Source of the DNA: UBA1447 sp964627535
Lineage (GTDB): Bacteria; Bacillota; Clostridia; Oscillospirales; Acutalibacteraceae
Direction of reading: 5' to 3'
Assembly: GCA_964627535.1 (NCBI GenBank)
Contig: CAZVJW010000035.1
Span: forward strand, 1-42,591
Length of the DNA stretch: 42,591 nucleotides
Position 1 is the stretch's first letter. Each line of letters opens with the position of its first letter. A program made the translations under genes and the position numbers. This document shows, one piece after another, positions 33,426 to 41,846 of the stretch. Below the pieces are notes generated by a model. The model was not told the origin of the DNA. It searched no databases and saw only the letters and a program-made list of their open reading frames with translations.

Positions 33426-33476
33426 CGGTAACCTATATGGGCGCGCAGACGAGTTTTGACTTCACCGTCATTGAAA
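32808..33476 (+). repeat. Near-identical 339-bp tandem repeats within the Ig-repeat gene
   Basis: Repeat 2 starts at 32808 and repeat 3 at 33147, exactly 339 bases (113 codons) apart, and they are almost identical in DNA apart from the CC insertion at 33334-33337 and a diverged 3' end. Similar, more diverged units continue to about 38.9 kb. Confidence 0.85.
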
Positions 33477-36400
33477 GTCCGGTTGCGGGCATATCGGTCA
33501 CGAAATTGCCCGACAAATCGGCATTTTATGAAAATTTGGACGGCAGCTGGACTACCAGATGGGACGAAGCGGCGCAGGAATATGTTGCATATTACTATTA
33601 CTACTATAGCATATATGGCTTGGAGCTCACGGTGAATTATACCGACGGTACAAGCGAGGCGTTTACATACGACTTCAGCAATAACGGCAATTTTAACGGC
33701 TATCAGATGGGTTGTTCTGTCGATCAGGAGGCCTCTCCGTGGACACTCGGCGGCAATGCGGTGACGGTAACCTATATGGGCGCGCAGACGAGTTTTGACT
33801 TTACGGTTATTGAAAGCCCGGTTGCGGGCATAACGGTCACGAAATTACCCGATAAATCGGCATTTTATGAAAATTTAGACGGATACTGGTCTACCAGATG
33901 GGACGAGACCGCGCAGGAAGGTGTTCCGTTCTTCTATTACAACTATAGCATATATGGCATGGAGCTCACGGTGAATTATACCGACGGAACAAACGAGGCT
34001 TTTACATATGACGACAGCAATTACGGCTATTTTAACGGCTATCAGATGGGCTGGTTCGTTGATCAAGAGGCCTCTCCATGGGCTATAGGCGGCAATGCGG
34101 TGACGGTAACCTATATGGGTGCCCAGACAAGTTTTGATTTTACTGTCATTGAAAGTCCGGTGGCGGGTATAGAAGTCACAAAATTACCCGATAAATCGAC
34201 ATTTATTGAGAATTTAGACGGCAGCTGGTCTGCCAGATGGGATGAAGCCGCGCAGGATTTTATTCCGTTCTTCTACTACAACTATAGCATATCCGGCTTG
34301 GAGCTCACGGTGAACTATACCGACGGCACAAGCGAGGCTTTTACACTTGACGACAGCAACAATGGTATCTTTAACGGCTATCATATGGGTTGTTCCGTCA
34401 ATCAGGATGCCTATCCGTGGACAGTAGGCGGCAATACGATGACGGTAACCTATATGGGCGCGCAGACGAGTTTTGATTTTACCGTCATTGAAAGCCCGGT
34501 GGCGGGCATAGAAGTGACGAAATTGCCCGATATATCGACAGTTACGGAAAATGTGGACGGTCATTGGAGAACAAGATGGGATGAGGCAACGCAGCAGGAT
34601 GTTCCGTATTTTGAATATTACTTTGACATGTACGGCATGGAGCTTACGGTGAATTATACCGACGGAACAAGCGAGGCGTTTACATATGACGACAGCAACT
34701 ATGGCACCTTCAATGGCTATCAGATGGGTTGGTCCGTTGATCAGGAGGCCTCTCCATGGGTTATAGGCGGCAACGCGGTGGCGGTAACCTATATGGGCGC
34801 GCAGACGAGTTTTAATTTTACCGTCATTGAAGGTCCGGTGGCGGGCATAGAAGTGACCAAATTGCCCGATAAATCGACATATATTGAGAATTTGGACGGT
34901 TTTTGGTCAGCTAAGTGGGATGAGGCCGCGCAGGAATATGTTGAATATTACTATTACTACTTTAGCATTTATGGCATGGAGCTCACGGTGAATTATACCA
35001 ATGGAACAAGCGAGGCGTTTACATATGACTCCAGCAACAACGGTATCTTTAACGGCTATCAGATGAGCTGGTCTGTCGATCAGGCTGCCTCCCCGTGGAT
35101 ACTCGGCGGCAATACGGTGCCGGTAACCTACCTGGGCGCGCAGACGAGTTTTGATATCACCGTAACGGAAAACCCGGTAGCAAGCATAGAAGTGACGAAA
35201 TTGCCCGAAAAATCGACATTCATCGAAAATGTGAATGGCAGTTGGGAAACAAGATGGGATGAAGCCACACAGCAAGAAGTTCCGTTCTTCTATTATAACT
35301 TTGACATATCCGGCTTGGAACTTACGGTGCACTATGCCGACAGCACAAGCGAGGCGTTTACGGTTGACGACAGCAATAACGGTGTCTTTAACGGTTATCA
35401 TATGGACTATTCCTATGAGAGTCAAATTATCGACCCGTGGTCGGTAGGCGGAAATGCGGTGACGGTAACCTATATGGGCGCGCAGGCGAGTTTTGATGTT
35501 ACCGTTGCGGAAAATCCGGTAGCAAGCATAGCGGTCACAAAACTTCCGGACAAATCGACAATTTTTGAAAATGTGGATGGTTGTTGGAGAACAAGATGGG
35601 ATGAAGCCGCGCAGGAAAACGTGCCGTTCTTCTATTATTACTTTGACATATCCGGCTTGGAGCTTACTGTGAGCTATACCGACGGCACAAGCGAGGCATT
35701 TACGGTTGATAACAGCAACGGCGGTACCTTCAACAGCTATCATATGGACTGGTCCGACGGAGATCAATATGACAACCCGTGGACGGTAGGCGGCAATGCG
35801 GTGCCGGTAACCTATATGGGCGCGCAGACAAGCTTTGATGTTACCGTAGCGGAAAATCCGGTAGCGGGCATAGAAGTGACGAAATTGCCCGACAACTCGA
35901 CATTTATCGAAAATGTGAATGGCAGTTGGGAAACCCGATGGGATGAAGTTGCGCAGGAAAACGTTCCGTTCTTCTATTATTACTTTAACACATCCGGTTT
36001 GGAGCTTACGGTGAATTATACCGACGGAACAAGCGAGGCGTTTACGTATAACTACAGCAACAACGGTATCTTTAACGGCTATCATATGGACTATTCCTAT
36101 GAGAGTCAATATAACGACCCGTGGACAGTAGGCGGCAATACGGTGATGGTAACTTATATGGGTGCGCAGACAAGTTTTGACTTTACAGTCATTGAAAACC
36201 CGGTTGCGAGTATAGCGGTTACGAAGCTGCCCGGCAAATTAATATATATTGAAAATGCGGATGGCTCATGGCGTAAAAGATGGGATGAAGCCACGCAGAA
36301 TTATATCAATTATTTTCAGTATAATATTTCCCTGTACGGCATGGAACTGACGGTAAATTATACCGACGGCACAAGCGCGGTTTTTACGTATAACAACAGC

Positions 36401-39379
36401 AACAACGGCAGGCTGAACGGGTACTATGTGTCGTATGTTGAAAACCAATCATCCGCGCCGTGGTCGGTCGGCAGCAACGCGGTGACGGTAACCTATTTGG
36501 GCGCGCAGGCAAGCTTTGATGTCACCGTAGCGGAAAATCCCGTGGCAAGCATAGAAGTTACGAAACTGCCGGATAAATCAGCATATCTGGAAAATTGTGA
36601 CGGCGATTGGGAAATAAGATGGGATGAAGATACACAGCAGGAAGTTCCGTATTTCTATTATAATGTTTCCCTATACGGCTTGGAGATGAAGGTAAACTAT
36701 ACCGACGGCTCAAGTGCGGTTTATACGGTTGACAGCAATTATGGAGGCAGCTTCAACGGTTACAGCGTATCATATTTAGGGAATCAATATGCCTCCCCGT
36801 GGACACTTGGCGGCAACGCGGTGACGGTAATTTATATGGGGGCGCAAACGAGTTATGATGTTACCGTAACGGAAAGCCCCGTGGCGGGTATAGAAGTTAC
36901 AAAGTTACCGGACAAAACAGCATACATCGTCGGGGTGGATTCCGGCATTAACCGCAACGGGATGGAAATCACGGTGCATTACAAGGATGGAACGAGCGCG
37001 GTATGGAGCTACGATGTCAGCGCTTCCTATTTTAACGGCTATTATTTTCAATTTTCGTACGGGGCTTATGTTTTAGGTACCAATACAATATCGGTAACCT
37101 ATATGGGAACCGGCACAACTTTTGAAGTAACCGGAACAGAAAGCCCCGTGGCAAGCATTGAAGTCACAAAAAAGCCTGTCAAATCGGTATTAATTGAAAA
37201 TGCGGACGGCTATTGGGATACCGTATGGGATGAAACCGCGCAGCAGGAAGTGCCGTATTTCCGGTATAACGATTCACCTTACGGCATGGAACTGACGGTG
37301 CATTATACCGACAGCACAAGTGAGGTGTTCACATATGACTATAGCAATGATGGCAGCTTTAACGGAAACCAAATGGGCTATTATTCCGGACAGGAGGACG
37401 CGCCGTGGACAGCCGGAAGCAATACGGTAACAGTAAGGTATATGGGCGCGCAGACAAGTTTTAATTTAACCGTAACGGAAAGCCCCGTGGCGGGAATAGA
37501 AGTAACTAAGTTACCCGATAAAACAGAATATATCGCCGGATCGGATGATGGAATTAACCCTGCAGGGATGGAAATCACGGTGCATTATAAGGATGGAACA
37601 AGCGCGGTATGGAACTATAATGAGGACGGCCCAAGGTTCAACGGTTATAATGTTTCTCTTTCGTGCGATGATTTTGTTGTCGGTGCCAACATTGTAAGGA
37701 TAAAATATATGGGCGCCGAAACAACCTTTGATGTGACTGGAAAAGCGAGCCCTGTTGCAAGCATTGAAGTCACAAAGCTGCCGGACAAAACAGAATATAC
37801 AGTCGGCGCGGATTTTGGAATTAACCGTGCAGGTATGGAAATCATGGTGTATTATAAGGACGGGACGAGTGCGGTATGGAGCTACGATGATGACGGCTCC
37901 TATTTGAACGGTTTTTATTTTCAATTTTTACACGATAATTATATTTTAGGGACCAACACCGTAACGGTAACCTATATGGGAAGCAGCACAGCTTTTCAGG
38001 TAACCGGAAAAGAAAGCCCGGTAACCGGTATAGAAGTTACCAAGTTGCCCGATAAAACAGTTTATATTGTCGGCGCTGATTATGATGTTAACCTTGCCGG
38101 AATGGAAGTCACCGTGCATTATAAGGACGGCACAAGCGCGGTATGGAGTTATGATGAGGACGGTCCCTCTTTGAACGGTTATGATGAGGACGGTCCCTCT
38201 TTGAACGGTTATGATTTTTATTTTAATAACAATGAATTTATTCTTGGCAGGAACACGATAATTGTAAGATATATGAACACTAACACGGCGTTTGCGGTGA
38301 CCGGTGAAATGAGCCCCGTATCCGCGATAGAGGTTACAAAACAGCCGGACAAAACAGAATATATAGTCGGCGCGGATTATGGAATTAACCTTGCCGGTAT
38401 GGAAATCACGGTGCATTACAAGGACGCAACAAGCGCGGTATGGAGCTATGATGAGGACGGCCCCAAAATGAACGGTTATTATTTTGAATATTTATATAAT
38501 GGAATTAAGCTTGGCGGCAATACGGTATGGATTAGTTATTTAGGCGCTGCAACAACTTTTTCGGTGACCGGTACAGAAAACCCCGTTTCCGGCATAGAAG
38601 TCACAAAACTGCCGGATAAATCAACATTGATTGATAATTTGGACGGATATTGGGATATCCGGTGGGATGAAACCACGCAGCGGGAGATTCCGTTTTTCCG
38701 CTATAACGTGTCGTTCATTGGGATGGAACTGACTGTGCATTATACCAACGGAACAAGCGATGTTTTCACAGGTGACGGCAGCAACGAGGGCAGCTTTAAT
38801 GGATACAAGGTTTATTATATCGATAATCAATACAATTCGCCTTGGACGGCCGGAAGCAATACGGCAACGATACGGTATATGGGCGCGCAGACGAGTTTTG
38901 ATGTCACGGTAGTACCGGTTGTCTCGAAGGTAAATGGCACATCAACGGTGATAGACGACAAAAACAGATTTATTTACGGAATTGAGCCGGGGACAACATC
39001 CCTTGAGGGGTTGGTTACGGTTCCGGAAGGTTGCGAAATAACATATGAACCGGCTGCAATCGGAACAGGAACCGTTGTCAATGTTACAAGAAACAACGGA
39101 ACTGACAAAGCCGTTGAAATTGTTGCCTCTTACACAATCGTCATTTTCGGCGATGTTACAGGTGACGGCATTGTTGACGGCAACGATGCGGACAGAATTG
39201 TAGATATTGATAATTACGCACTGCCGCGATGGAACCAATTCACAGACGCGGCGTTCATCAAGGCCGGCGATTTATTCCGGGACGGGGTTGCTGATTTAAA
39301 CGATGCATGTGTTATAACGGATGTAAGCAACTATCATTATAAAATCGACCAGACAAAAGGCACATACAGCTTAGCGTAG
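33338..39379 (+). CDS. Giant secreted Ig-repeat/dockerin protein, C-terminal part
   Basis: This frame resumes exactly where the broken repeat continues and runs about 2,013 codons (first internal ATG at 33368). Counting from the signal peptide there are 20 repeats: 15 long ones of about 113 residues with the ENxDGxWxxRWDE insert and 5 short ones of about 80 residues that lack it (VTKLPDKTEYIVGADYGIN type). All end with an MGAQTSF-like strand, the layout of Big_3-like bacterial Ig domains. The C-terminus is a dockerin: GDVTGDGIVDGNDADRIVDI and GDLFRDGVADLNDACVITDV are its two calcium-binding F-hand repeats. A dockerin docks onto cohesin-bearing scaffolds, none of which is in the window. The repeats probably act as a stalk or adhesin. 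Confidence 0.82.
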   Translation, partial: GNDGNFNGYQMGWSVDQEGSPWTLGGNAVTVTYMGAQTSFDFTVIESPVAGISVTKLPDKSAFYENLDGSWTTRWDEAAQEYVAYYYYYYSIYGLELTVNYTDGTSEAFTYDFSNNGNFNGYQMGCSVDQEASPWTLGGNAVTVTYMGAQTSFDFTVIESPVAGITVTKLPDKSAFYENLDGYWSTRWDETAQEGVPFFYYNYSIYGMELTVNYTDGTNEAFTYDDSNYGYFNGYQMGWFVDQEASPWAIGGNAVTVTYMGAQTSFDFTVIESPVAGIEVTKLPDKSTFIENLDGSWSARWDEAAQDFIPFFYYNYSISGLELTVNYTDGTSEAFTLDDSNNGIFNGYHMGCSVNQDAYPWTVGGNTMTVTYMGAQTSFDFTVIESPVAGIEVTKLPDISTVTENVDGHWRTRWDEATQQDVPYFEYYFDMYGMELTVNYTDGTSEAFTYDDSNYGTFNGYQMGWSVDQEASPWVIGGNAVAVTYMGAQTSFNFTVIEGPVAGIEVTKLPDKSTYIENLDGFWSAKWDEAAQEYVEYYYYYFSIYGMELTVNYTNGTSEAFTYDSSNNGIFNGYQMSWSVDQAASPWILGGNTVPVTYLGAQTSFDITVTENPVASIEVTKLPEKSTFIENVNGSWETRWDEATQQEVPFFYYNFDISGLELTVHYADSTSEAFTVDDSNNGVFNGYHMDYSYESQIIDPWSVGGNAVTVTYMGAQASFDVTVAENPVASIAVTKLPDKSTIFENVDGCWRTRWDEAAQENVPFFYYYFDISGLELTVSYTDGTSEAFTVDNSNGGTFNSYHMDWSDGDQYDNPWTVGGNAVPVTYMGAQTSFDVTVAENPVAGIEVTKLPDNSTFIENVNGSWETRWDEVAQENVPFFYYYFNTSGLELTVNYTDGTSEAFTYNYSNNGIFNGYHMDYSYESQYNDPWTVGGNTVMVTYMGAQTSFDFTVIENPVASIAVTKLPGKLIYIENADGSWRKRWDEATQNYINYFQYNISLYGMELTVNYTDGTSAVFTYNNSNNGRLNGYYVSYVENQSSAPWSVGSNAVTVTYLGAQASFDVTVAENPVASIEVTKLPDKSAYLENCDGDWEIRWDEDTQQEVPYFYYNVSLYGLEMKVNYTDGSSAVYTVDSNYGGSFNGYSVSYLGNQYASPWTLGGNAVTVIYMGAQTSYDVTVTESPVAGIEVTKLPDKTAYIVGVDSGINRNGMEITVHYKDGTSAVWSYDVSASYFNGYYFQFSYGAYVLGTNTISVTYMGTGTTFEVTGTESPVASIEVTKKPVKSVLIENADGYWDTVWDETAQQEVPYFRYNDSPYGMELTVHYTDSTSEVFTYDYSNDGSFNGNQMGYYSGQEDAPWTAGSNTVTVRYMGAQTSFNLTVTESPVAGIEVTKLPDKTEYIAGSDDGINPAGMEITVHYKDGTSAVWNYNEDGPRFNGYNVSLSCDDFVVGANIVRIKYMGAETTFDVTGKASPVASIEVTKLPDKTEYTVGADFGINRAGMEIMVYYKDGTSAVWSYDDDGSYLNGFYFQFLHDNYILGTNTVTVTYMGSSTAFQVTGKESPVTGIEVTKLPDKTVYIVGADYDVNLAGMEVTVHYKDGTSAVWSYDEDGPSLNGYDEDGPSLNGYDFYFNNNEFILGRNTIIVRYMNTNTAFAVTGEMSPVSAIEVTKQPDKTEYIVGADYGINLAGMEITVHYKDATSAVWSYDEDGPKMNGYYFEYLYNGIKLGGNTVWISYLGAATTFSVTGTENPVSGIEVTKLPDKSTLIDNLDGYWDIRWDETTQREIPFFRYNVSFIGMELTVHYTNGTSDVFTGDGSNEGSFNGYKVYYIDNQYNSPWTAGSNTATIRYMGAQTSFDVTVVPVVSKVNGTSTVIDDKNRFIYGIEPGTTSLEGLVTVPEGCEITYEPAAIGTGTVVNVTRNNGTDKAVEIVASYTIVIFGDVTGDGIVDGNDADRIVDIDNYALPRWNQFTDAAFIKAGDLFRDGVADLNDACVITDVSNYHYKIDQTKGTYSLA
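38150..38209 (+). repeat. Exact 30-bp tandem duplication inside a short Ig repeat
   Basis: The 30-base unit at 38150-38179 is repeated exactly at 38180-38209. It keeps the frame and adds a second YDEDGPSLNG to the eighteenth repeat. The other short repeats have this segment once. Confidence 0.92.
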
Positions 39380-39411
39380 CCGGATTTTTTACCTCAAAAC
39401 AACTTACTTTC

Positions 39412-39446
39412 AGGCTGCCTGGACGATTTATCGGAAAGGGCAGCCT
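39412..39446 (+). terminator. Stem-loop after the giant gene
   Basis: AGGCTGCC (39412-39419) pairs perfectly with GGCAGCCT (39439-39446) around 19 bases. No T-run, so it is a weak terminator candidate. Confidence 0.45.
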
Positions 39447-39517
39447 TGCATGTAAACATAAGCAATCCTGCAAACCGTTTAACTTTAATGTGAAGAATTA
39501 TTAAAAAGGAGATCTCC

Positions 39518-40282
39518 ATGAAAATTCTCGCAATAGGCAACAGCTTTTCCGACGACGCGGCGGAATACCTTCCTCAAATCGCCAAAGCAGGCGGAATTGA
39601 CTTGAAAATCGACAGTTTATGCATCGGCGGCTGCCCGCTGAAACTCCACTGGGAAAACGCGCTTAACGATGAAAAGGCATACGGCTATGAGCTTCACCCG
39701 GAGCAGGACGACGAGCGGGTCTCTATAAGGGAAGCCATCGAAAGCGACGAGTTTGATTTTATCACTTTTCAGCAGGGGAGTATCCTCAGCGGAAAACCGG
39801 AAACATACTATCCATACATCGAAAATCTCTATCACTTTGTAAAAGCGTTATGCCCCGAAGCAGAGATTTTGATTCATCAGACTTGGAGCTATGAAACCGG
39901 ATACGAACGATTATCGGAATATGAAAACAGCTCCGATTATATGTTTAAATGCATAAAAAATGCTTATCACTTGGCCGCTGAAAGGCTTGCCGACCTGAAC
40001 GGCGCGCCGGTTATAATTATCCCCTGCGGCGAAGCGATGCAGTTGGCACGGGCAAACCCGCTTTTTAACACCGTGTTTGAAGACGGCAATCCGCTTAGCC
40101 TGAACCGGGACGGTTTTCACGCGAGCCTTTTATACGGGCGGTATCTGTTGGGCGCGGTCTGGTATGAAATCCTGACGGGTAAGGGAATATTTAAGAACAG
40201 TTTCAAACTGGAAGGCGCAGAAGTCGAAGTCATTGAGGCGCTCAAGCAGATAGCCCATAAGGCGGTTATGCAGTATCGGTAA
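39518..40282 (+). CDS. DUF4886-like SGNH/GDSL-type hydrolase
   Basis: A 254-residue protein with no signal peptide. It begins MKILAIGNSFSDDAAEYL, where Ser9 sits in the SGNH block I position. The C-terminal LNRDGFHAS supplies the D-x-x-H pair (Asp198, His201) of block V. FDFITFQQGSILSG and ILIHQTW are typical of DUF4886 proteins, which are related to acyl or acetyl esterases acting on carbohydrates. AAGGAG precedes the ATG. It stands alone after the giant surface-protein gene. The substrate is unknown; removal of acetyl groups from glycans would fit the glycosidases nearby, but this is inference. Confidence 0.85.
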   Translation: MKILAIGNSFSDDAAEYLPQIAKAGGIDLKIDSLCIGGCPLKLHWENALNDEKAYGYELHPEQDDERVSIREAIESDEFDFITFQQGSILSGKPETYYPYIENLYHFVKALCPEAEILIHQTWSYETGYERLSEYENSSDYMFKCIKNAYHLAAERLADLNGAPVIIIPCGEAMQLARANPLFNTVFEDGNPLSLNRDGFHASLLYGRYLLGAVWYEILTGKGIFKNSFKLEGAEVEVIEALKQIAHKAVMQYR

Positions 40283-40291
40283 TTCGGCAGG

Positions 40292-40329
40292 GCGCGCTTT
40301 GCGCGTCCGCGGGCGATTAATAATCGCCC
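40292..40329. terminator. Two adjacent GC-rich hairpins after the DUF4886 gene
   Basis: A GGCGCGC-TTT-GCGCG hairpin is followed by a perfect dyad, GGGCGATTA (40311-40319) and TAATCGCCC (40321-40329). No T-run, so the termination role is tentative. The stretch 40360-40570 holds two diverged copies of a CATCTAAA..TTTAATATCTA..ATTG motif (about 40363 and 40476) and nothing coding. Confidence 0.4.
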
Positions 40330-40573
40330 CGACAGTTTTGCCTCGGCAATTATTTTCTAACATCTAAAGTCTAATATCTAATGTCTATATTGGCGGAGAG
40401 GTCGTTCCGTTGTAGGGTTTGGTATATAACAAACCTCGGATTTGGCAACCTTGACAAACCGGGCACTTGTGCCTAGCATCTAAAATTTAATATCTACATT
40501 GACTCTCGCCGCTCTTCTTTGTTAGTAATAACGCTGCTCTTGCCAATAGTTTGGTCTACACAAAAACACAACA

Positions 40574-40629
40574 TGTCGATATATTTAAATTATTTCGACA
40601 CGTTATCGCTTGACATCGAAATAATTTAA
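40574..40629. promoter_or_regulatory. Operator-like inverted repeats at the fic promoter
   Basis: A 27-base dyad, TGTCGA (40574-40579) to TCGACA (40595-40600), matches its reverse complement at 11 of 13 paired positions. A third half-site, TCGAAATAATTTAA (40616-40629), is an exact 14-base inverted copy of 40585-40598 and fills the promoter spacer. This is the layout of a repressor operator. The winged-helix Fic protein just downstream is a candidate regulator. Confidence 0.65.
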
Positions 40630-40638
40630 GTTTATACT
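40610..40638 (+). promoter_or_regulatory. SigA promoter of the fic-hsdM operon
   Basis: Perfect TTGACA at 40610-40615, a 17-base spacer, and TATACT at 40633-40638. The spacer contains an operator half-site. Confidence 0.75.
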
Positions 40639-40725
40639 ATGCCTGAAGCCAAGAACTGCTGCAGCAGTCTTTCTTCGGGAATTTTATTTTCTATTCACCC
40701 GTTCTGAAAAAAGGAGGCGATAACC

Positions 40726-41844
40726 ATGTTTGATAAAACAAAACCATATAACGATTTGTCCCCGATAACCGAGTTACTCATTAATGACTCCAAGCAGCTC
40801 CGAGCTTTAGCGGAAGAAACGAGAGTTGCGATTGAAATACTAAATTATTCCGTCAACGCCCTGCCTTCGCCGGGAATACTTCTTGACACCTTGACATTGC
40901 AGGAAGCAAAAGCGAGCAGTCATATTGAAAACATTCTCACAACCAATGACGACCTTTACAAAGGCGTTGTGTTTGACAGTTACACGGCCGAGGCCAAAGA
41001 GGTCGCGAACTACAAGGACGCTTTATTCATCGGTTTTAACAAGTATAAAGAAAGAGGCATCATTTCGCTTGGCGATATTGAAGCCATCAATGAGCCGGTT
41101 AACAAAAAACCCAGAAACATTCGCAGGAATTTACCGAACTTTGAGGGCGATTTAACGCGAATAGCAAGCATCGCAGCCGATGGTTCAATTGATATTCTGT
41201 ATACGCCGCCGCACGGCGAAACGTTGCTTCGAACGCTGCTGATTGATATGCTTGAATTTATCTACAACGATGATGAATACGCCTTGCACCCGCTGATTAA
41301 AATCGCGCTGGCGCATTACCAGTTTGAAAGTATTCATCCGTTTCGAGACGGCAACGGCAGAACAGGCCGCATTTTGAATATCTTGTTCCTGTGTCAAAAA
41401 AAATATCTTTCTTACCCGGTTCTGTATGCAAGCGCCTATATTATCAAGAACAAAAACCAATACTACACTCTTCTTCAGACATGCAAGGATACAGGCGAAT
41501 ATGAGCCAATTATCGAGTATATGCTCAATTCATTCAAGGTAACGGCAAAGCAAACGCTTGAAGTGGTCGAGGGCATCAATAAGCTGCTTGCTTTTTACTC
41601 AAGCGATGAATTTTTGGATGGAATCAAGGGCCAGAAGAACGTTCTTGTTGAAATGATGGCCCTGATTTTCAAAAAGGTGTATGTCCGAATCAGCGATTTG
41701 GTTGAAATCGGTGTACACCGGCAAACCGCATCCACGTACCTCAAACAGCTTGAAGATAAGGGTTTGCTCAGCGAAGAAAGAGTCGGCAAAGAAAAATTGT
41801 TTAAAAATATAAAGCTCATGGAGCTGTTTGAAAAGGATGTATAA
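40726..41844 (+). CDS. Fic family protein with C-terminal winged helix
   Basis: A 372-residue protein; AAAGGAGG lies about 9 bases before the ATG. The N-terminal Fic_N region carries SSHIEN (Ser64, Glu68, Asn69), matching the inhibitory (S/T)xxxE(G/N) helix of self-inhibited Fic enzymes. The core motif HPFRDGNGRTGR (His204 to Arg215) is intact, so AMP transfer (or another nucleotide transfer) to a protein hydroxyl is expected. The C-terminal 70 residues (VYVRISDLVEIGVHRQTASTYLKQLEDKGLLSEE) form a winged helix-turn-helix likely to bind DNA. hsdM starts 2 bases after its stop, so the two are cotranscribed. The operator upstream suggests self-regulation, which is inference. Confidence 0.9.
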   Translation: MFDKTKPYNDLSPITELLINDSKQLRALAEETRVAIEILNYSVNALPSPGILLDTLTLQEAKASSHIENILTTNDDLYKGVVFDSYTAEAKEVANYKDALFIGFNKYKERGIISLGDIEAINEPVNKKPRNIRRNLPNFEGDLTRIASIAADGSIDILYTPPHGETLLRTLLIDMLEFIYNDDEYALHPLIKIALAHYQFESIHPFRDGNGRTGRILNILFLCQKKYLSYPVLYASAYIIKNKNQYYTLLQTCKDTGEYEPIIEYMLNSFKVTAKQTLEVVEGINKLLAFYSSDEFLDGIKGQKNVLVEMMALIFKKVYVRISDLVEIGVHRQTASTYLKQLEDKGLLSEERVGKEKLFKNIKLMELFEKDV

Positions 41845-41846
41845 AA

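Noticed and set aside
33875..38830. Long minus-strand open frames (up to 400 codons, 34907-36109) opposite the Ig-repeat gene
   Set aside because: They recur at the repeat period, mirror the codon use of the plus-strand repeats and lack ribosome binding sites; they are by-products of repetitive coding DNA.
40360..40500. Diverged CATCTAAA...TTTAATATCTA repeats as a possible CRISPR or iteron array
   Set aside because: There are only two imperfect copies more than 100 bases apart, with irregular spacing and no associated genes.
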